Positions 36,174 to 48,209 of a stretch of 64,000 bases of DNA are shown one piece after another. The position numbers and the translations under genes were made by a program. The notes under the pieces are model-generated. The model did no database searches. It saw nothing but the letters and a program-made list of their open reading frames with translations, and was not told the origin of the DNA. Source of the stretch: Tanypteryx hageni (Eukaryota > Arthropoda > Insecta > Odonata > Petaluridae); contig CM054120.1 of NCBI GenBank assembly GCA_028673005.1, positions 60,820,057 to 60,884,056 of the forward strand. Reading direction: 5' to 3'. The first letter of the stretch is position 1. Each line of letters opens with the position of its first letter.

Positions 36174-37335
36174 ACTGTTAAAACTTAAATTGGTACAGCA
36201 ACACCAGAAAGAGCTAAGCGAGTACATATTTGATTTTGGCACCGAGAAACCCATGGTTTCTCATTCCTCTCGGAAGAAGTCGTCAGTTTTTCAAATCATT
36301 GTTAGGAAATATAGCACTCCCATCAAATCACCACTTTCGATTTAGGGCTAACATTCTATTGTATACATTTACACACAAATCCTCCTATTGCAACAGCATG
36401 TATGACACGTTTTAACGAGACCTACTGATTTAAATTTTAACTGACAATGACAGTTTTTTTCTCAAAGTTCCTTCTATAGTATATATTTTTAAAAAGATGT
36501 TATCTGATTATAACCGAGTTACTGAGTAAACTCTATTAAAAAAATTGAGATTGAGTCCATTTTCATTATTATTTTACATATAACCACATCCCTGGAACTA
36601 TCGGCTCATATCCTGCCCGGACAGTTGCTGTGCTACGACAAGAACAAACGTATAGAGATTGCCCAGAAATAGCTAATTGGACGATTATACCATCTGAAGG
36701 AGTTAAAATAATCACTTGTTTTATCACTCTATTTCAAGAATAATTTACAAATTTATATGCATGGATTTTTTTAAATACCGGCAGCGAAAGACTCAACTCA
36801 ATATAAGATACGTCCTGCCACCTAGGAGCAAGCGCTCGTACTTAATGACACAAGGTTAGCCTAAGAGGGTACGTAGAGCATTTGATGTTCAATCGAAAAA
36901 TCAATTATTATACTCTTTATTAGGAATAACATAATGCGAAGGGTATACTTTATTAGTACTGTGGGGCAAGCGCAAGAAATGTTATGAAATCATATTCCAC
37001 TAATATTCGAGCATCACCAAATTGCATTTTTGTGTTGAATGAAACGAGAAGTGGATCTTGTGAGGGTAGAAGAGGTTAAAGGATGGACAAGAAACAAAGT
37101 TGTAGCGGTGTATCTTTGGGGGAAAACTACCGGTGCCACCCAAAAATTAAAACTTACGAATTCTTAAAGGAAACAGAAAGGCGATGAGGATTTTATAAAG
37201 CATTTATAACATTTTTGAGAATAAATAGCAATGTGTAGCGTATTTTTTATGAAAATACTCCAGCGATAAAGCATGCAGAGGAAATGGTTTTAAGTAGTTT
37301 TCGTCATTGCTGAAAAGCACTATTATCTTTGTGAT

Positions 37336-37374
37336 GTCCGTCCGTCCTTCCGTCCGTCCTTCCGTACGTCCGCA
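37336..37374. repeat. Imperfect (CCGT)n tract
   Basis: A run of tccgtccgtccttccgtccg type followed by ttggcttaaccgattttaac, a word combination seen again at 55827-55880 and, in part, at 14128. It belongs to a dispersed repeat whose later segments (aaccgatttcaatgaaattt) are tandemly related. Confidence 0.6.
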
Positions 37375-39249
37375 CGGAAGATTTGGCTTAACCGATTTTA
37401 ACCAAATTTAGTACATAGAATATTCACATAAATTAATGGCCAAAATGAAATATTTGGACAAGATCGACTAAGCGGGGGTGCAACAATTGCAAAGTTAAAC
37501 TTTTCGGTAACTATGAATTGGGATGTAATTGACTGAACCGATTTCAATGAAATTTTGTATGGAGGCGTTTAACATATAGAAACAAAATCAATTGTATAAG
37601 CATATCTGCATAAGAAGTTTCAATTATTTATTCTCGTTTGAATTGTTATATATTATGAAATATTAAAGTGTTCTTATTTGACAAATTTTTAGATTAGACC
37701 GTCAGCCGAAAAACGAAATTACTCAAACTACGAGGATTTTGTTTATTTAAAATGATAATATTACAAAAACATTACACTGCTCCGCTTTTTTACCGGTAGT
37801 ATGGCATTTATTCTTCTTGTTATATTTCCGTTTTTCTTCGCTTGCTCGTGATGCTCCATCAGGAAAATATAGTTAATCTAACATAGAAGGGACAGAATAT
37901 ATGAAAGGATGTGGTGGATATGAGAGAGGACAGATAGAGGGGGAAATATTAGTGTGTAAGTGATGCAAAGAAAAATTGAGAGAGAGGTTTTATGGATAAT
38001 TTGAGAGAGAATGAAAGGAAAGTGAAAATGTAGTAAGGAAACAAGGAATGAAAGGTGAAAAGAGAAAACGGAATGCTGCAAAGCAGTAACGGAATTGTGA
38101 GTGAAGTAGGATGTGGTAAAGGAGTCTACTATGATAGCCTAAATTGAGCTCTGAAAACCAATACAAATTAGAGCGATGGATCTGAAAGGAAATATTCAAA
38201 TCAGCCACTTAGTAGCCACGTTCGGACACCGTGGCCTACCACTGACTCTGCTTTTCCTTCGGTTCCTCAATGTGTGCGATTTGGCAATGTCATGGAATTT
38301 TAGAGCTGAAGATAGTCTTAGTCTACCATAGTAGGTTGGGAGTAAGGATTAATGAAAGTGAGAAGGTAGGCGAGGATAGATATAGGATAGAGGGCGTTGG
38401 AAGGGATAGGGAGAATGCGATGCAAAACAAATAGTTTTATGAGGATTCTGAGGGCATGATTCGGAAATGAGCGAACACGTGTCAATTTAAAGAGATAAAT
38501 AAATATCAAATAATCAATTATCAAAAAGTGCTATTTCACTATCTTTTACGCGAGTTTATTAAATGTAATAATTAGCGGAATTACTCGGAAATTATTCCCA
38601 TTTATTGCCAAACGCGTAGGTTGAATATGTATTTGATTCGTTTCATTTTAACAAAGAGTTGCTTATAGACATAGATACATGTAGATAAATATAGATGTCT
38701 GAAGGTAAAAACCTATTTTTAGTAATCAACGAATGCTAAGGCTATTATCATTCCTCTGATAAGGTAATTTCACATCTTTATCATTTAAATAAACTTAAAC
38801 TTTACTCAAATATCATTCATTTTTAGATCTGTGGAATTTATAGTTCAGTTAGTTTGGGTTATAGTGAAGAAAGTGAAAAGAGTCCGTTTTGTATTCTAAT
38901 GATGTTCAAGACCGTATATAGGAAAAATATCATTAAGAACCGTTTGAAACAAACTAAGAAGTTCTGAAATACGATTTAAAATTCTGTGAAAACCTTTGCA
39001 AAATATTTTTAAATGCATCCACTTTAACGTAGCGGTTATAATATATTATTATCCTTCGTATATGAAAGCGTGTCTTTTTAAGGGCGGAGTGCGATACTTT
39101 TAGAAATTTCACGACATTTTATCACATTGGATAATTGCAGATTTTGCAACGAACAGAAGCCTAGATTCAGATATTTTATGCATAAACGATTTTGTGGATA
39201 TCGGTTTCAAAACATTTCAGACCAGTTAGCATGAAACGACCAAATGTTA

Positions 39250-39520
39250 CTCGGCTGTGCGTGTGCCATATGATTGCATTGCACTAAATTTGCGGGCCAC
39301 ATCAAATGATAAGAACATTATTCAAAACCCAACCTGCGTAGAGTGTTTTTAAAATGGGAATGTAAATTAAACTGTGGATATTTTCGAAGTGACTATTTAA
39401 TAAATTTCTCGGATTATTTAAAAAATATTCTATAATAAATACGTTTGAGTTTGAGCTGCGTCAAATTATGAAGTATCCTGCTTCGCGGGCCTCGTGTTTG
39501 ATACCCCTGCCCTAGGAATA
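39250..39520 (-). mobile_element. Possible hAT-type non-autonomous relic
   Basis: On the minus strand the end at 39512 reads CAGGGGTATCAAACACGAGG followed by cccgcgaagc, which resembles hAT-type termini; the other side carries gcgggccacat (39291). No transposase and no matching second terminus were found. The equivalent in copy 2 is at about 59390-59648. Recall-level assignment. Confidence 0.25.
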
Positions 39521-40769
39521 TTTGTTCAAGAGTGTAAAGGAACTTTTGAAGTATCACTGAGGTGATTAGATTTTTCGAAACCAAAAAGATTATATTGATG
39601 TGGTAAGAAAATGTAAAAAATCGTTCCACAGGGTTCATCTTCGCCAGATTTTGCATTAACATATCATCATTATGCAGTAGTCCTTTGATACATCTGTATC
39701 ATAATCATATCTGATGAAGGATACTGCCTTGATATGGCTTCACTAAATTTATATTTCCGCTTGTCGCCGTGGGTTTCAATATTATATCTATTAGGAACCA
39801 TTAATCAATAACAAATAAATAAGATGTTGAGTATTAACATTGATATTATATTTGTTTACATATATTTTTATTCTGAGTTAGATTACTGGAGGTTTATCAC
39901 CGCTTAACCTAAATAGAAAGGTTGACATGCGAAATATACATAATAACACTTATACAAATTGAAAGGTGATATTTTTACAGAAATGTTTGATTTTGTTAAC
40001 CATCGAAAAGCAAAATAACCTCTAGAGTTATCTAACTCCGTATAAATCGTTCGATTTGTAATCGATATCGATTATTACAACTTATTTTTTCTCTTATGGA
40101 AATGCCACTTTTTTATTATAATTAATAAAAAAGAGTTCATTGACATAATTAAGGAAAAGGAAAGATTACATAGCCTTTATGGCTTAAAAGGTGTGTTTGC
40201 TCATCATCATCATTTTCTAAATTCTCTGTCTAAACTGTTGAGGTCTCCAATCGGCTCAAACCCGAGGACCCTGATGGGAGAGACGTTTCAGGTTGTTTTA
40301 TGCTTCGAAGGAGTTGGATGAACGACAACGAGTGTTGATGTTCTATAACGGTATAGCAAGACCCAGCGTTTGCCAATATTTCGATAGTTTTACTTCACAG
40401 TGGGTGGTTTGAAGTCATACCTTGTATCTATCACGAGAGCGCTATACGGTTTAACACGTATGAAATGCGAATGACCTTTACGAGCTTAGAATCACAAACA
40501 CAAGCTTAGAAAGTTCGACAGGGACAACCGTCAGTAAATCCCTAGGCGCGGACACCTAGTGTCAGCATGGCGAAGTGAGGAACTTTCTCTTTTGGCGTAT
40601 GCGGAAAATTATGCACCTGAGGCGGTTGACTGTATTTCGGAAGCTTAGTCTCAAGGTGGACGGTTCAAGGAGTGGGTGCGGAAGGTATCATTACAATTAA
40701 TAAAAAGTGAGACAGTTTATCTTTTATAGTTTTGTTTGGTAAAGGTAATAACAGAAATTGTATATTCAA

Positions 40770-41316
40770 TCAAAGTTGATTTTCAGCCGAATATGATTTT
40801 CCATCGATATAAGTACAACAATTTTGTAATTAAGATAAATCGGTTTCGTAGTTATGAAAACACTTTTGATTCTTTAATATATTCTTAAACAATCCTGTAA
40901 CCGTACAATCGTTTTTCTTTCTATTATCGCTAAATATTTTAACAGAGCCTTCTTTTCTAGCCCATGGCATCTGAATTAGTGATAAACAACACAATACATC
41001 CCGCAAACATCGGATGTGTACCTTTGAAGTGGATGGTCATTATATGTCCAAGTAATTGAATTTTTTACGATGAATTTTTGGTGATTCTTGATGATCGGCC
41101 GTAATCCGTAACTATCGAAATGCTCTCCACAGCCACACTCGTCTATGAAGAAAGATAAGCAATGTTCTCCCGGCCTATGTCGAGGATCGTTGCTCGACAC
41201 GTATGCGCACGGGCGTTCAGTGCGCATTGGTAGGTTATCCGAAGCAAATACGTGTGTGAATATTTTAAATAGTTTTTACGTTGTCGAAAATTTGTTTTCA
41301 ATTCGTAAGAGTTAAT
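40770..41316 (-). pseudogene. Adenain-like protease, inverted copy
   Basis: The frame includes RPCAYVSSNDPRHRPGEH (His), the Asp in HFDSYG and the Cys in SDVCGMYCVVYH. The position of the start codon reads ATT (41316-41314), and the N-terminal segment before 41227 is frameshifted. Unlike the forward copies, the reading around the Cys is intact for eight further residues. Not functional. Confidence 0.75.
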
Positions 41317-41453
41317 TGTTGTTCGTCGCAGCTGATGTGTTTATTAAACATTTCTTTGATTCTTCTGCACAAATGTTGGGATAAATATTCTGGTTTTTTA
41401 AACCCTTTGGAAAATATAATTTCGAATCCTTTAGGATACTGTTCGCGCGAAAT

Positions 41454-41734
41454 CTAATTCCCTTCATTCAAGAAATGGATTCTAGTACCGCTGAACAGTG
41501 TGAGATACTCCCCAACATATAATTTATCATCCTTATAATCAGTTTGTAACTGTTTTGATGGTTTTCGCTGTCCGTCGATATAGAGGGACAAGTGTGCTAT
41601 TTTAAAGTGTTGGAAATTAAACGGGTTTAATGTTATACCACCATAAAAGCGCCGATTGGTCACAAAACCTATTATACACCTCTTTGGCAATTGACCTTTA
41701 AATATGTTATCGATTGTTTTACTTTGTATTTCGG
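41454..41734 (-). pseudogene. Major capsid C-terminal fragment, inverted copy
   Basis: It carries KRCIIGFVTNRRFYGGITLN, FNFQHFKIAHLSLYIDGQ and ends LNEGN before a TAG. That TAG is shared with forward copy 1 (33795) but not copy 2, where the codon is TTC. The upstream part of the gene is cut at the SINE junction. Confidence 0.75.
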
Positions 41735-41746
41735 GGGAGCCGGTGG
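41735..41746 (+). repeat. 12-bp target-site duplication of the jockey element
   Basis: gggagccggtgg at 41735-41746 and again at 44726-44737, exactly bracketing the minus-strand jockey element. The right copy is continuous with the SINE head, so the retrotransposon inserted 12 bases into the SINE. Confidence 0.8.
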
Positions 41747-41883
41747 ACAGCTAGAACTCTCCAACCTCCTGGGGTTGGCTTATTCGCATTCCCAGCTGTG
41801 CTTTTAATGCGGTTCTAAGCTAATTTCACTATCACAATTTTCTCTTCTTTGGCCCCTTGTTACAAAGAGGCACCAAACCCTCC

Positions 41884-44525
41884 CTACAAGCGGGGACGCT
41901 TGTTGCTAGGGAGGGTTACCAGCGAATCAAGGCTGACGATGGGTCGCTTGTAGCGGTCCCACCACCTAACCTTGATATCGCCCAGCTTATGCATCTCTTT
42001 GTGCCTCGAAGCTGCAGCCTTGCAGTAGAATTCCTTAGACATCCTCGGAAGGAGGACGTCCAGGGATTCCACATTTCCGTCTAAGTGCAACCGGCTGACG
42101 CTCTCGTATCGGCAACGACCGAGTATCAGCCGGAGTGCACTGTTCTGCACCATTTGCAGCCTGTAGAGGGTGGTCATGGGCACTCAAGACCAGACCGGCG
42201 CTGCGTAAGTCATGATGGGCCTCACGCAGCTCAGGTAGAGGCGTCTCTTGGTGTCAGCCGACAAGACACCCGGGCGCAGGATCGGACGAAGCCTCGCCAG
42301 CGCTCCGAGTGCCTTGTGGTGGACGCGCTCAACCTGAGGCTTCCAGAGAAGCCTCCGGTCTAGCACCACTCCCAGGTATGTGACTTCTGGGCACCAGGGG
42401 ATAACGCCCCCTCCATCACTGACAAATCGACTCCAGGCAGCGCTCCTCTTCCAGGGTGGAAGATGATGGCATTGGTCTTACTGGGGTTAACTACAATGCG
42501 CCATCGACGATACCAGGACACCAGTTCTTCGACGGCGCACTGCAGCGTCCTCACGGCCGCGTACGTCTTGGTAGACCGCGACAGGAGCTCCGCATCATCC
42601 GCGTACAAGGCAAGCGTAGTGTTCCACCCAAGATCCCGAGGAGGATCTTGGGTGAAGATGTTAAAGAGGATTGGCCCCAGGACGGACCCCTGCGGGACAC
42701 CGGTGCATATTCGCCGCAGTCCTGATCCGACCTGGAGCCAAAACACCCTGAACGTCCTGCCCTGTAAGTACGATTCGATGAGCCGCACTAGCCAGGCAGG
42801 AAACTGGAGTCGATGCAACTTCAACAGGAGAGCTGGATGCCACACGCGGTCGAAGGCCTTCGAGATGTCGAAGAAAGCCCCTGCGACCGCGTGGTTCCTG
42901 TTGAAGGCGTCAGTGATGACATGGTCACCCTACCCAGTTGCTGGGTAGTGGAGTGCACCTCCCGGAAGCCAAACTGCTCGTCCTGGAGAACATTCTTCTC
43001 CCGGACGATATCCACCAGCGGCATCCGGACAAGACGCTTAAAGATCTTCCCAAAGCCCGCCAGGAGAGAGATTGGCCGGATGTCCCCGGGACCAACCTCC
43101 GTTCCTGGAAGCATCGGGAGACAGATGATCTTTGCCCTCTTCCAGGCAGACGGAAAATAAGGAATCCCGACACAACCGTTGTAAATGGCGGCCAGGAATT
43201 CTACTGCTGCGTCAGGTAGCTGTCGCAAGACGATGTTGGGGATGGCATCATCCCCGGGAGCCCTCCTCGTCCCAAGGCGACGGATCACCGCAACGATCTC
43301 GCGCACCTCGAAACGAGGGAGCTCCGCAGCATCAAGCAAGGGGCCGCGGTCAAGCGTCCCGAGTTCCCGTGCGATGTCCTCTTCGAACTCATCCGACTCT
43401 GCTGTGGCCGGGTTCGGGCAGAATACCCCCTCCAGATATTCTGCCATCAACCCGGCTTTCTCCTCCGGAGTCCTCGCAACGGAGTCCCACTGGATGATCA
43501 GGGGGTCCCTCCGTTGGGCAACGCAAAGCCTCCGTCCTGTTGAAGGAGTCCATCTGGATCCTGAGTTTCAACGTACGGTGACGCTGCCACCTCCGCCGCA
43601 CGCTGTTGCGCAGCGTGATCGTCTGTCTGACGACACGAGGCAAAGCAATGCGTATACCCCCGGCTACGACTACCTTCGGGATCGCAGCGTCCATGGCCTG
43701 CTGGACTGTGGTGGTGAGGAGGTCGACCATGCGGTCTGCCTCCTCGCACGTCCTAGGCGGTGTTGGGTCGACCGACAGCCTTTCCGCAATGAACTCGCGG
43801 AAGTGCTGCCAGTCGGCACGAGCTAGGTCCAGACGCTGCAAAGGTGGTACTCGCACTGGCAAGTTCCCCAGAAGCAGCAGGGTCGGATTATGATCAGAGG
43901 ACATATCGCACACGGAATGCATGCTTAGGGACGCCCTGATGTTGTTGATGACAGCAACTTCAAGGACGTCCCTCGAAGGGAGATAAGTGGGCTCGTTTGG
44001 CGCTAGCACCGTGAGACCCTCTTCATCGGCAAGATCTTTCAGCCGCAGGCCCCTCAGGTTGGGGACTCTGGAATGCCAACTGGTGTGCTTGGCATTCAAG
44101 TCCCCAAGTACGATCGAGGGGCAGCCATTCCCGACGACCTCCAAGACCTCATCCGGATCCCACGCCCTCCCCGGCGGGTAATACACCGAGGAGACCCTGA
44201 TCCATCCGGTACAGTTCCTGATATCGACGGATACAGCATCCATCGACACGTAGTTCCGCTCTGGAAGCGGACGATGTTCTACGGATCGATGAACTAGCAG
44301 TGCCGAGCCGCCGCACCCCTGCCCCCCGGCGGGCTGGTTGATCCTGTCTGCGCGGTATATTGCCCAGCCAGGAATCTTCCACGCATACGCCGGGCGGAGG
44401 TGCGTCTCGTTCACGGCGGCGACGATGGCGTGCTTCTCTTGTAGGAACGCCCGAAACCCTTCCGTCTTCTCCTTGACACCTCGGGCGATCCATTGCACAA
44501 GGACGCTGCACCCCCTAGTCCCCAT
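41884..44525 (-). pseudogene. Jockey ORF2: endonuclease and reverse transcriptase
   Basis: Endonuclease from 44525 (VLGDLNAKH, SSDHNP). The RT has EQFGFREVHSTT, then in another frame from about 42936 domain A with its Asp, GVPQGSVLGPILFN, the catalytic LALYADDAELL (near 42590) and WRIVVNPSKTNAI. Further frameshifts near 42365 and 42184 separate the thumb (RLYLSCVRPIMTYAAPVWS) and the end (RCRYESVSRLHLDGN) to the stop at 41884. The motif set and order are those of the jockey clade. At least four disruptions, so inactive. Confidence 0.85.
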
Positions 44526-44725
44526 TGTTGGGGGCCGAAATGCGCTCCTTGACCAGCTCCTCCAGGAGAGAGAGGAGGAGCTGGCCGGACTCTCAGCGCA
44601 CCACAAATCATCGCCACCGTCCGCCAGAAGTCGGGCCCCTCCTCGGACCGAACAGACTCTGGCGCACTGCTCTGCGGCATGCTAATCTTGACCGAAACTT
44701 CGAGGCCCTTGGGTGGGACCACATC
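44515..44725 (-). pseudogene. Jockey ORF1 C-terminal remnant, copy 2
   Basis: Same remnant as in copy 1: EGPDFWRTVAMICGALRV, then the frame ending APNNGD with TAG at 44515, overlapping the ORF2 ATG at 44525. A few substitutions separate the two copies. Confidence 0.5.
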
Positions 44726-44960
44726 GGGAGCCGGTGGTGTAGTGGTTAGGGTGTTAACCCCACCGTACGACGTACGACACCCGGTTCGAATCCTTATGAG
44801 GATTTTTTCGGAGGACGCACCGGCACCCTATTTGTGCGTTTTGGAACTAAGGTGACGAGGACGAGCCAATAAGGAAAGAGAAAATGAGGAGCGCGCTCAA
44901 ATCAACACTCCGTCCTCCCCCCTTCCTGGCTATTCATTGCAATACCTGAAATATACCCAT
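44726..44960 (+). repeat. tRNA-derived SINE, copy 2
   Basis: A box TGGTGTAGTGG (44735-44745) and B box GGTTCGAATCC (44783-44793), here matching the B-box consensus. It is the same length and joins Polinton polymerase at the same base as copy 1. The first 12 bases are one copy of the jockey target duplication; the other lies at 41735, directly against inverted Polinton capsid sequence. Confidence 0.75.
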
Positions 44961-45594
44961 TGTGAGTAGGATTGAGGCGAATCAAGCTGGACTCAGATAT
45001 AATTTTGTATTGCTGTGTGGGTCGGTATGAAGATCACGGAAATCTATTAAGAAATTTAAAAGAAAACATTGGGAGGATTCAGACAGAGCGTGCTAATTTT
45101 TTAATGAGGGCTGTTGGGGTTAATTTGCAAAACGGCGGTGGTTTGGATGAAATTAAGCTATTTCAAAAGGATTTGAAAAGCTACAGCATAACTGTTTTTG
45201 GTCGTAGAAAGGGACGAAAAATATTATTTGAAGGACCGCATTCATCGCCACATCAACCACGAAGGCCTATTGATTAATATATAAAGAAGGGCATTTTAAC
45301 GTAATAACATCAGTAACTGGGGCGTTTTCATGCTCATATTACTATCGGCTTTGTCACACGCCTTATAATAACAAGCACGGTCACAAGTGTGTTTATAAAT
45401 GACCGTGCTGTGATGCCGAAAAAATATGTGATGATTCAACTAGTAAAAAGAAATGCATGAATTGTGCTAGATGGTTTTTCGGCGATATGCATCCAATTGC
45501 AATGATGAAAAGCTTAAAGACATGGTGGTGAATGGTTCACCCCCGGTAACGATCACCATTCCCCAACAAATCCGCAGAACAAAGAAGCATGATG
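44961..45594 (+). pseudogene. Polinton DNA polymerase B fragment, copy 2
   Basis: Same fragment as 28106-28740, including GGGLDEIKLFQKDL, FGRRKGRKILFEGP, the frameshift before GHFNVITSVTGA-type sequence and the TGA inside the cysteine-rich stretch. There are private changes near 45280 (gattaatatataaagaagg) and a D-to-A change in the NFLMRAVGVN block. Confidence 0.75.
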
Positions 45595-46277
45595 TGGTGT
45601 ACCCGCACAGAGACAAAGGTATACCGCGTTGTATACACAAAAAGGCGGAGAGTTGGAGAGTATTGTACGTCACCGTATGGGTATGTGTGTGCATAGCATT
45701 TAAAATGTGTAATGAGTATAATTTTTCTGAAGTGCTTTCCAGAACGTTGTATAATTAAGGAGGGCCTTCACTCTTTTCGCAAATTAATATCAGGCTAAGA
45801 AAACGTTCCTGTTTGCAGATTTATTCATGTATTAATTATACTTATTGATGTAATTGCTTGCTATATTTGAATTTTTATTTTATTTTGTTATATTTGTATT
45901 TATTATTATTGATGTTAATTTATTTATTTATGTAAATTTATTTTATACGTATATGGATATTGTACTCTCGTTTTTATTCTAAATTTATACATGTTGCTGT
46001 TATAATTGATTTTCTTATTTATGTACATATTTATTGTGTTTTTCAATCGTGTGTAGATTTTTTAATTAATTTTTTCTCTGTATTCATTTGTATAGAGTAC
46101 GAATCGTTATTCCAGAGCCTGATATATATAATGAAATAAAAATAATTGTGCAATGTAAACTATTTTTTGTAAGGACATACACCGTTTTCTTTTGGTAAAT
46201 AAAATTTTCAGTTTAAAATAAGTGTGTAACTTCTGATGAAAACCCGAAACATTCACTTTACATCTTCACTCTTTATC

Positions 46278-46909
46278 ATGTCGAACCCTTGGAAACATCC
46301 GTTCACGGCCACTTTGGCGGGTCCTGCAGGGTCCAGTAAATCTGTTTTCATGGAAAAATTTATAAACGCAATCGATTCTATGGTCGATGTTAGAATTGAA
46401 GAGATTATTTGATGTTATTCAGAGGTGCAATCTATACCGATAAAATTGAGAAAGATAGCTAACGTTAAATTTTATAAAGGGGTTACAGATCTGGATGATT
46501 TGAGAAATGGGGATAATGATTTACAACCACGGCCATTGTTCATCATCCTTGATGATATGATGCGAGAGGTCGCGTCGTTTATCTTTTTATTAAGGGGTCT
46601 CATCACCGTGGGCTGAGCGTGATTTTCATAACACAAAATTTATTTCATCAAGGGAAAGGTAGACGCGACATATCTCTCAATTCCTATTATATTAAATGCT
46701 TCAAAAATCCGAGAGATAGAGCTCAAATCTTACATCATTCAAGACAAATTTAACCAGAAAACCCAAAATTCATTCAAGACGCTTTTAGAGGTGCCACCTC
46801 AAGACCTCACGGTTACATCTTCTTTTACTTAAAACAGGGTACTCATGATGAATTTCGAATAAGAACAAAAATACTTCCGAAAGACGGAATCACCCAAGTT
46901 TATATACCA
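46278..46909 (+). pseudogene. Polinton packaging ATPase, copy 2
   Basis: Same Walker A (GPAGSSKS) and Walker B (PLFIILDD) as copy 1, same frameshift before GSHHRGLSVIF and same TAA. It has in addition a TGG-to-TGA stop between the Walker motifs (46410-46412), private to this copy. The frame again runs open into the small basic protein. Confidence 0.85.
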
Positions 46910-46954
46910 AAACATAAAAACCGCAACGCTGAGAGGTATTTTTCATTCGAAAAG

Positions 46955-47284
46955 ATGTCTCGCACGGATCGGAGCTGCCGTAATACCCTTAGAGCTCTCT
47001 GTTGGATCAAACCACCACAACGAATAGCGATTATAAAAACGGCTGACAAAACTTTAATCGAGGCAATTTGTGAATGTGTTCTAAAAGTATTGAAAGTTAA
47101 CGTCTCTCTCAAGTCTTGTCATAAACGCAAACTAGTTCGACACAAGAAGATCTTACGAAAACTAATCAGACGTGGCAAGTGCTGGAGAAAGAAGAGACGA
47201 GTCATAATACAGTCTGGTGGTGGTTTTCTCCCCATAATATTGGGTTCACTGGTTAGCGGGACTGTAAGGTCATTATTTGGTTAA
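46955..47284 (+). CDS. Polinton small basic protein, copy 2
   Basis: 109 residues, intact from Met to stop, with four or five substitutions relative to copy 1 (for example SGTVRSLFG at the C-terminus). Same basic middle and GGGFLPIILGS tail. It sits in a dead element; its openness may only reflect recent duplication. Confidence 0.6.
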   Translation: MSRTDRSCRNTLRALCWIKPPQRIAIIKTADKTLIEAICECVLKVLKVNVSLKSCHKRKLVRHKKILRKLIRRGKCWRKKRRVIIQSGGGFLPIILGSLVSGTVRSLFG

Positions 47285-47286
47285 TC

Positions 47287-47644
47287 ATGGAGCATCCAAA
47301 GAATATGCTGTTAATATCCCCGGACGCTCTCGAACGTTTTAGACCAATAACTGAAAATTCTCAATTTTCACAAATGGATGAATAAATGATAAATATATTG
47401 CTTGAAAAAGATGTCACAGATCTGGAGAAATGGATAAATATAAAGAAATTTTGCAAAAATATTTGTCTGGTGGCGAAAGGAAAAAAACCTATATACTTAC
47501 CAATAACGAAACTTAAAGTTGACGATGAGATAAATCCAAAAAGCGCTGAGACGAGACCTCGTGGTAATGATATGGCTGAAGAGCGGATGAGCGACGCGTT
47601 TGCAGATAATTAAATTTTAAGCTCGGTACCGCAAACATTCCGGA
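47287..47644 (+). pseudogene. Conserved small Polinton protein, truncated by retroelement
   Basis: MEHPKNMLLISPDALERF then a stop, then DLEKWINIKKF and AKGKKPIYLPITKLKVDDE. The block LPITKLKVDDEINPKSAETR is open here where copy 1 is frameshifted. Homology ends at 47644 (attccgga), the retroelement junction. Confidence 0.6.
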
Positions 47645-47646
47645 TT

Positions 47647-47749
47647 GTTGTTGTTGGGCGCTCGCTCCCCAGAATCCCAATTCCGCGACTGGTCCCGCCT
47701 GGGCGATCCCTCCCGCCTATATACCAGAGTCAACCAATATGGAGCCGAT
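47647..47749 (-). repeat. Terminal direct repeat, 3' copy of RT-RNase H element
   Basis: 103 bp matching 50066-50168 with five mismatches. The RNase H frame runs into it and stops at 47730. It includes a CCAAT-like word and TATATA, as in the other copy. Confidence 0.9.
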
Positions 47750-48209
47750 CTAGCATATAACCAGGAAGGACCGTCCGGGAAGGACGATCGGCTGGATTGA
47801 GATCCGAGGGAACGTACGCCCATGACACATCATGTGCCAATTCTTTTATTAACTTGAAAAACATTTCACGATACATAGCATTGCTAAATAACAACCCTTT
47901 TCCTGCCTGGTTATCCAGCCAGCAGATAATTCTCCTATCAGCTGGGAGGTGGTGAGCTGCTGCTGTTGCCCCTCGTAGTGCGGCTTCGGCTTCTGCGTAG
48001 TAGATGGGCAACTCTTCTTCCAGGGGAAGAATTTCAGTCAGCTGTTGTTCCTTCAAAACCCAGGCTAGCTGCCAGCGTGTCGTTTCACTAAACACTACAA
48101 AAGTCCTAATGTTTTCACTTGCAAAACGTCTATGTTTCTGAAATAGGCCGTTTGCTCATGCTTGTACTAACATACGATTGTCGCGTTTGTTGACGTCCGT
48201 GATAAGAAA
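47730..48209 (-). pseudogene. RNase H domain of RT-RNase H element
   Basis: Open from 48095: LPIYYAEAEAALRGATAAAH (acidic Glu), ICWLDNQAGKGLLF (Asp) and WAYVPSDLNPADRPSR (final Asp), a full set of acidic positions. The first catalytic Asp expected near VFSETTRWQLAW is not seen (a Ser/Glu there). Stops separate it from the RT connection upstream (about 48096-48209). It would degrade the RNA strand of RNA-DNA hybrids. Confidence 0.7.

Larger units (their letters stand above)
35055..40095. other. Non-coding flank of Polinton copy 1, shared with copy 2
   Basis: About 5 kb without a supported gene, aligning in order with 53973-59789 plus 63074-63512 at roughly 88-93% by eye. Its first part to 35592 is also in the inverted Polinton fragment, so it may include Polinton terminal sequence. 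The rest looks like host DNA or older repeats carried along by the duplication: a purine-rich block at 37880-38100, AT-rich stretches and several frames that exist only antisense to purine runs. Confidence 0.6.
40215..41734 (-). mobile_element. Inverted Polinton 3' end fragment
   Basis: Reverse-complement homology to the major capsid C-terminus, the end of the unnamed protein, the protease and the 3' flank of the forward Polintons. It runs from aatacaaagtaaaac (41730) to gaatttagaaaatg (40215). About 0.5 kb between capsid and unnamed-protein sequence is deleted near 41425. It faces the forward Polinton of copy 2 across the SINE/jockey block, giving a foldback arrangement. Confidence 0.85.
41747..44725 (-). 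mobile_element. Jockey-clade non-LTR retrotransposon, copy 2 (5'-truncated)
   Basis: 2,979 bp flanked by the 12-bp duplication. The 3' end is complete to a 137-bp untranslated tail after the ORF2 stop at 41884; no poly(A) is seen at the 3' end (no T run at 41747). Compared with copy 1 it has a 95-bp deletion near 43533, which puts endonuclease and RT into a wrong joint frame. Same 5' break as copy 1. Confidence 0.9.

Noticed and set aside
37878..38208. Minus-strand frames rich in Leu, Ser, Phe and His (also 58000-58293)
   Set aside because: They are the complement of purine-rich DNA, which lacks stops by composition. No domain or start context.
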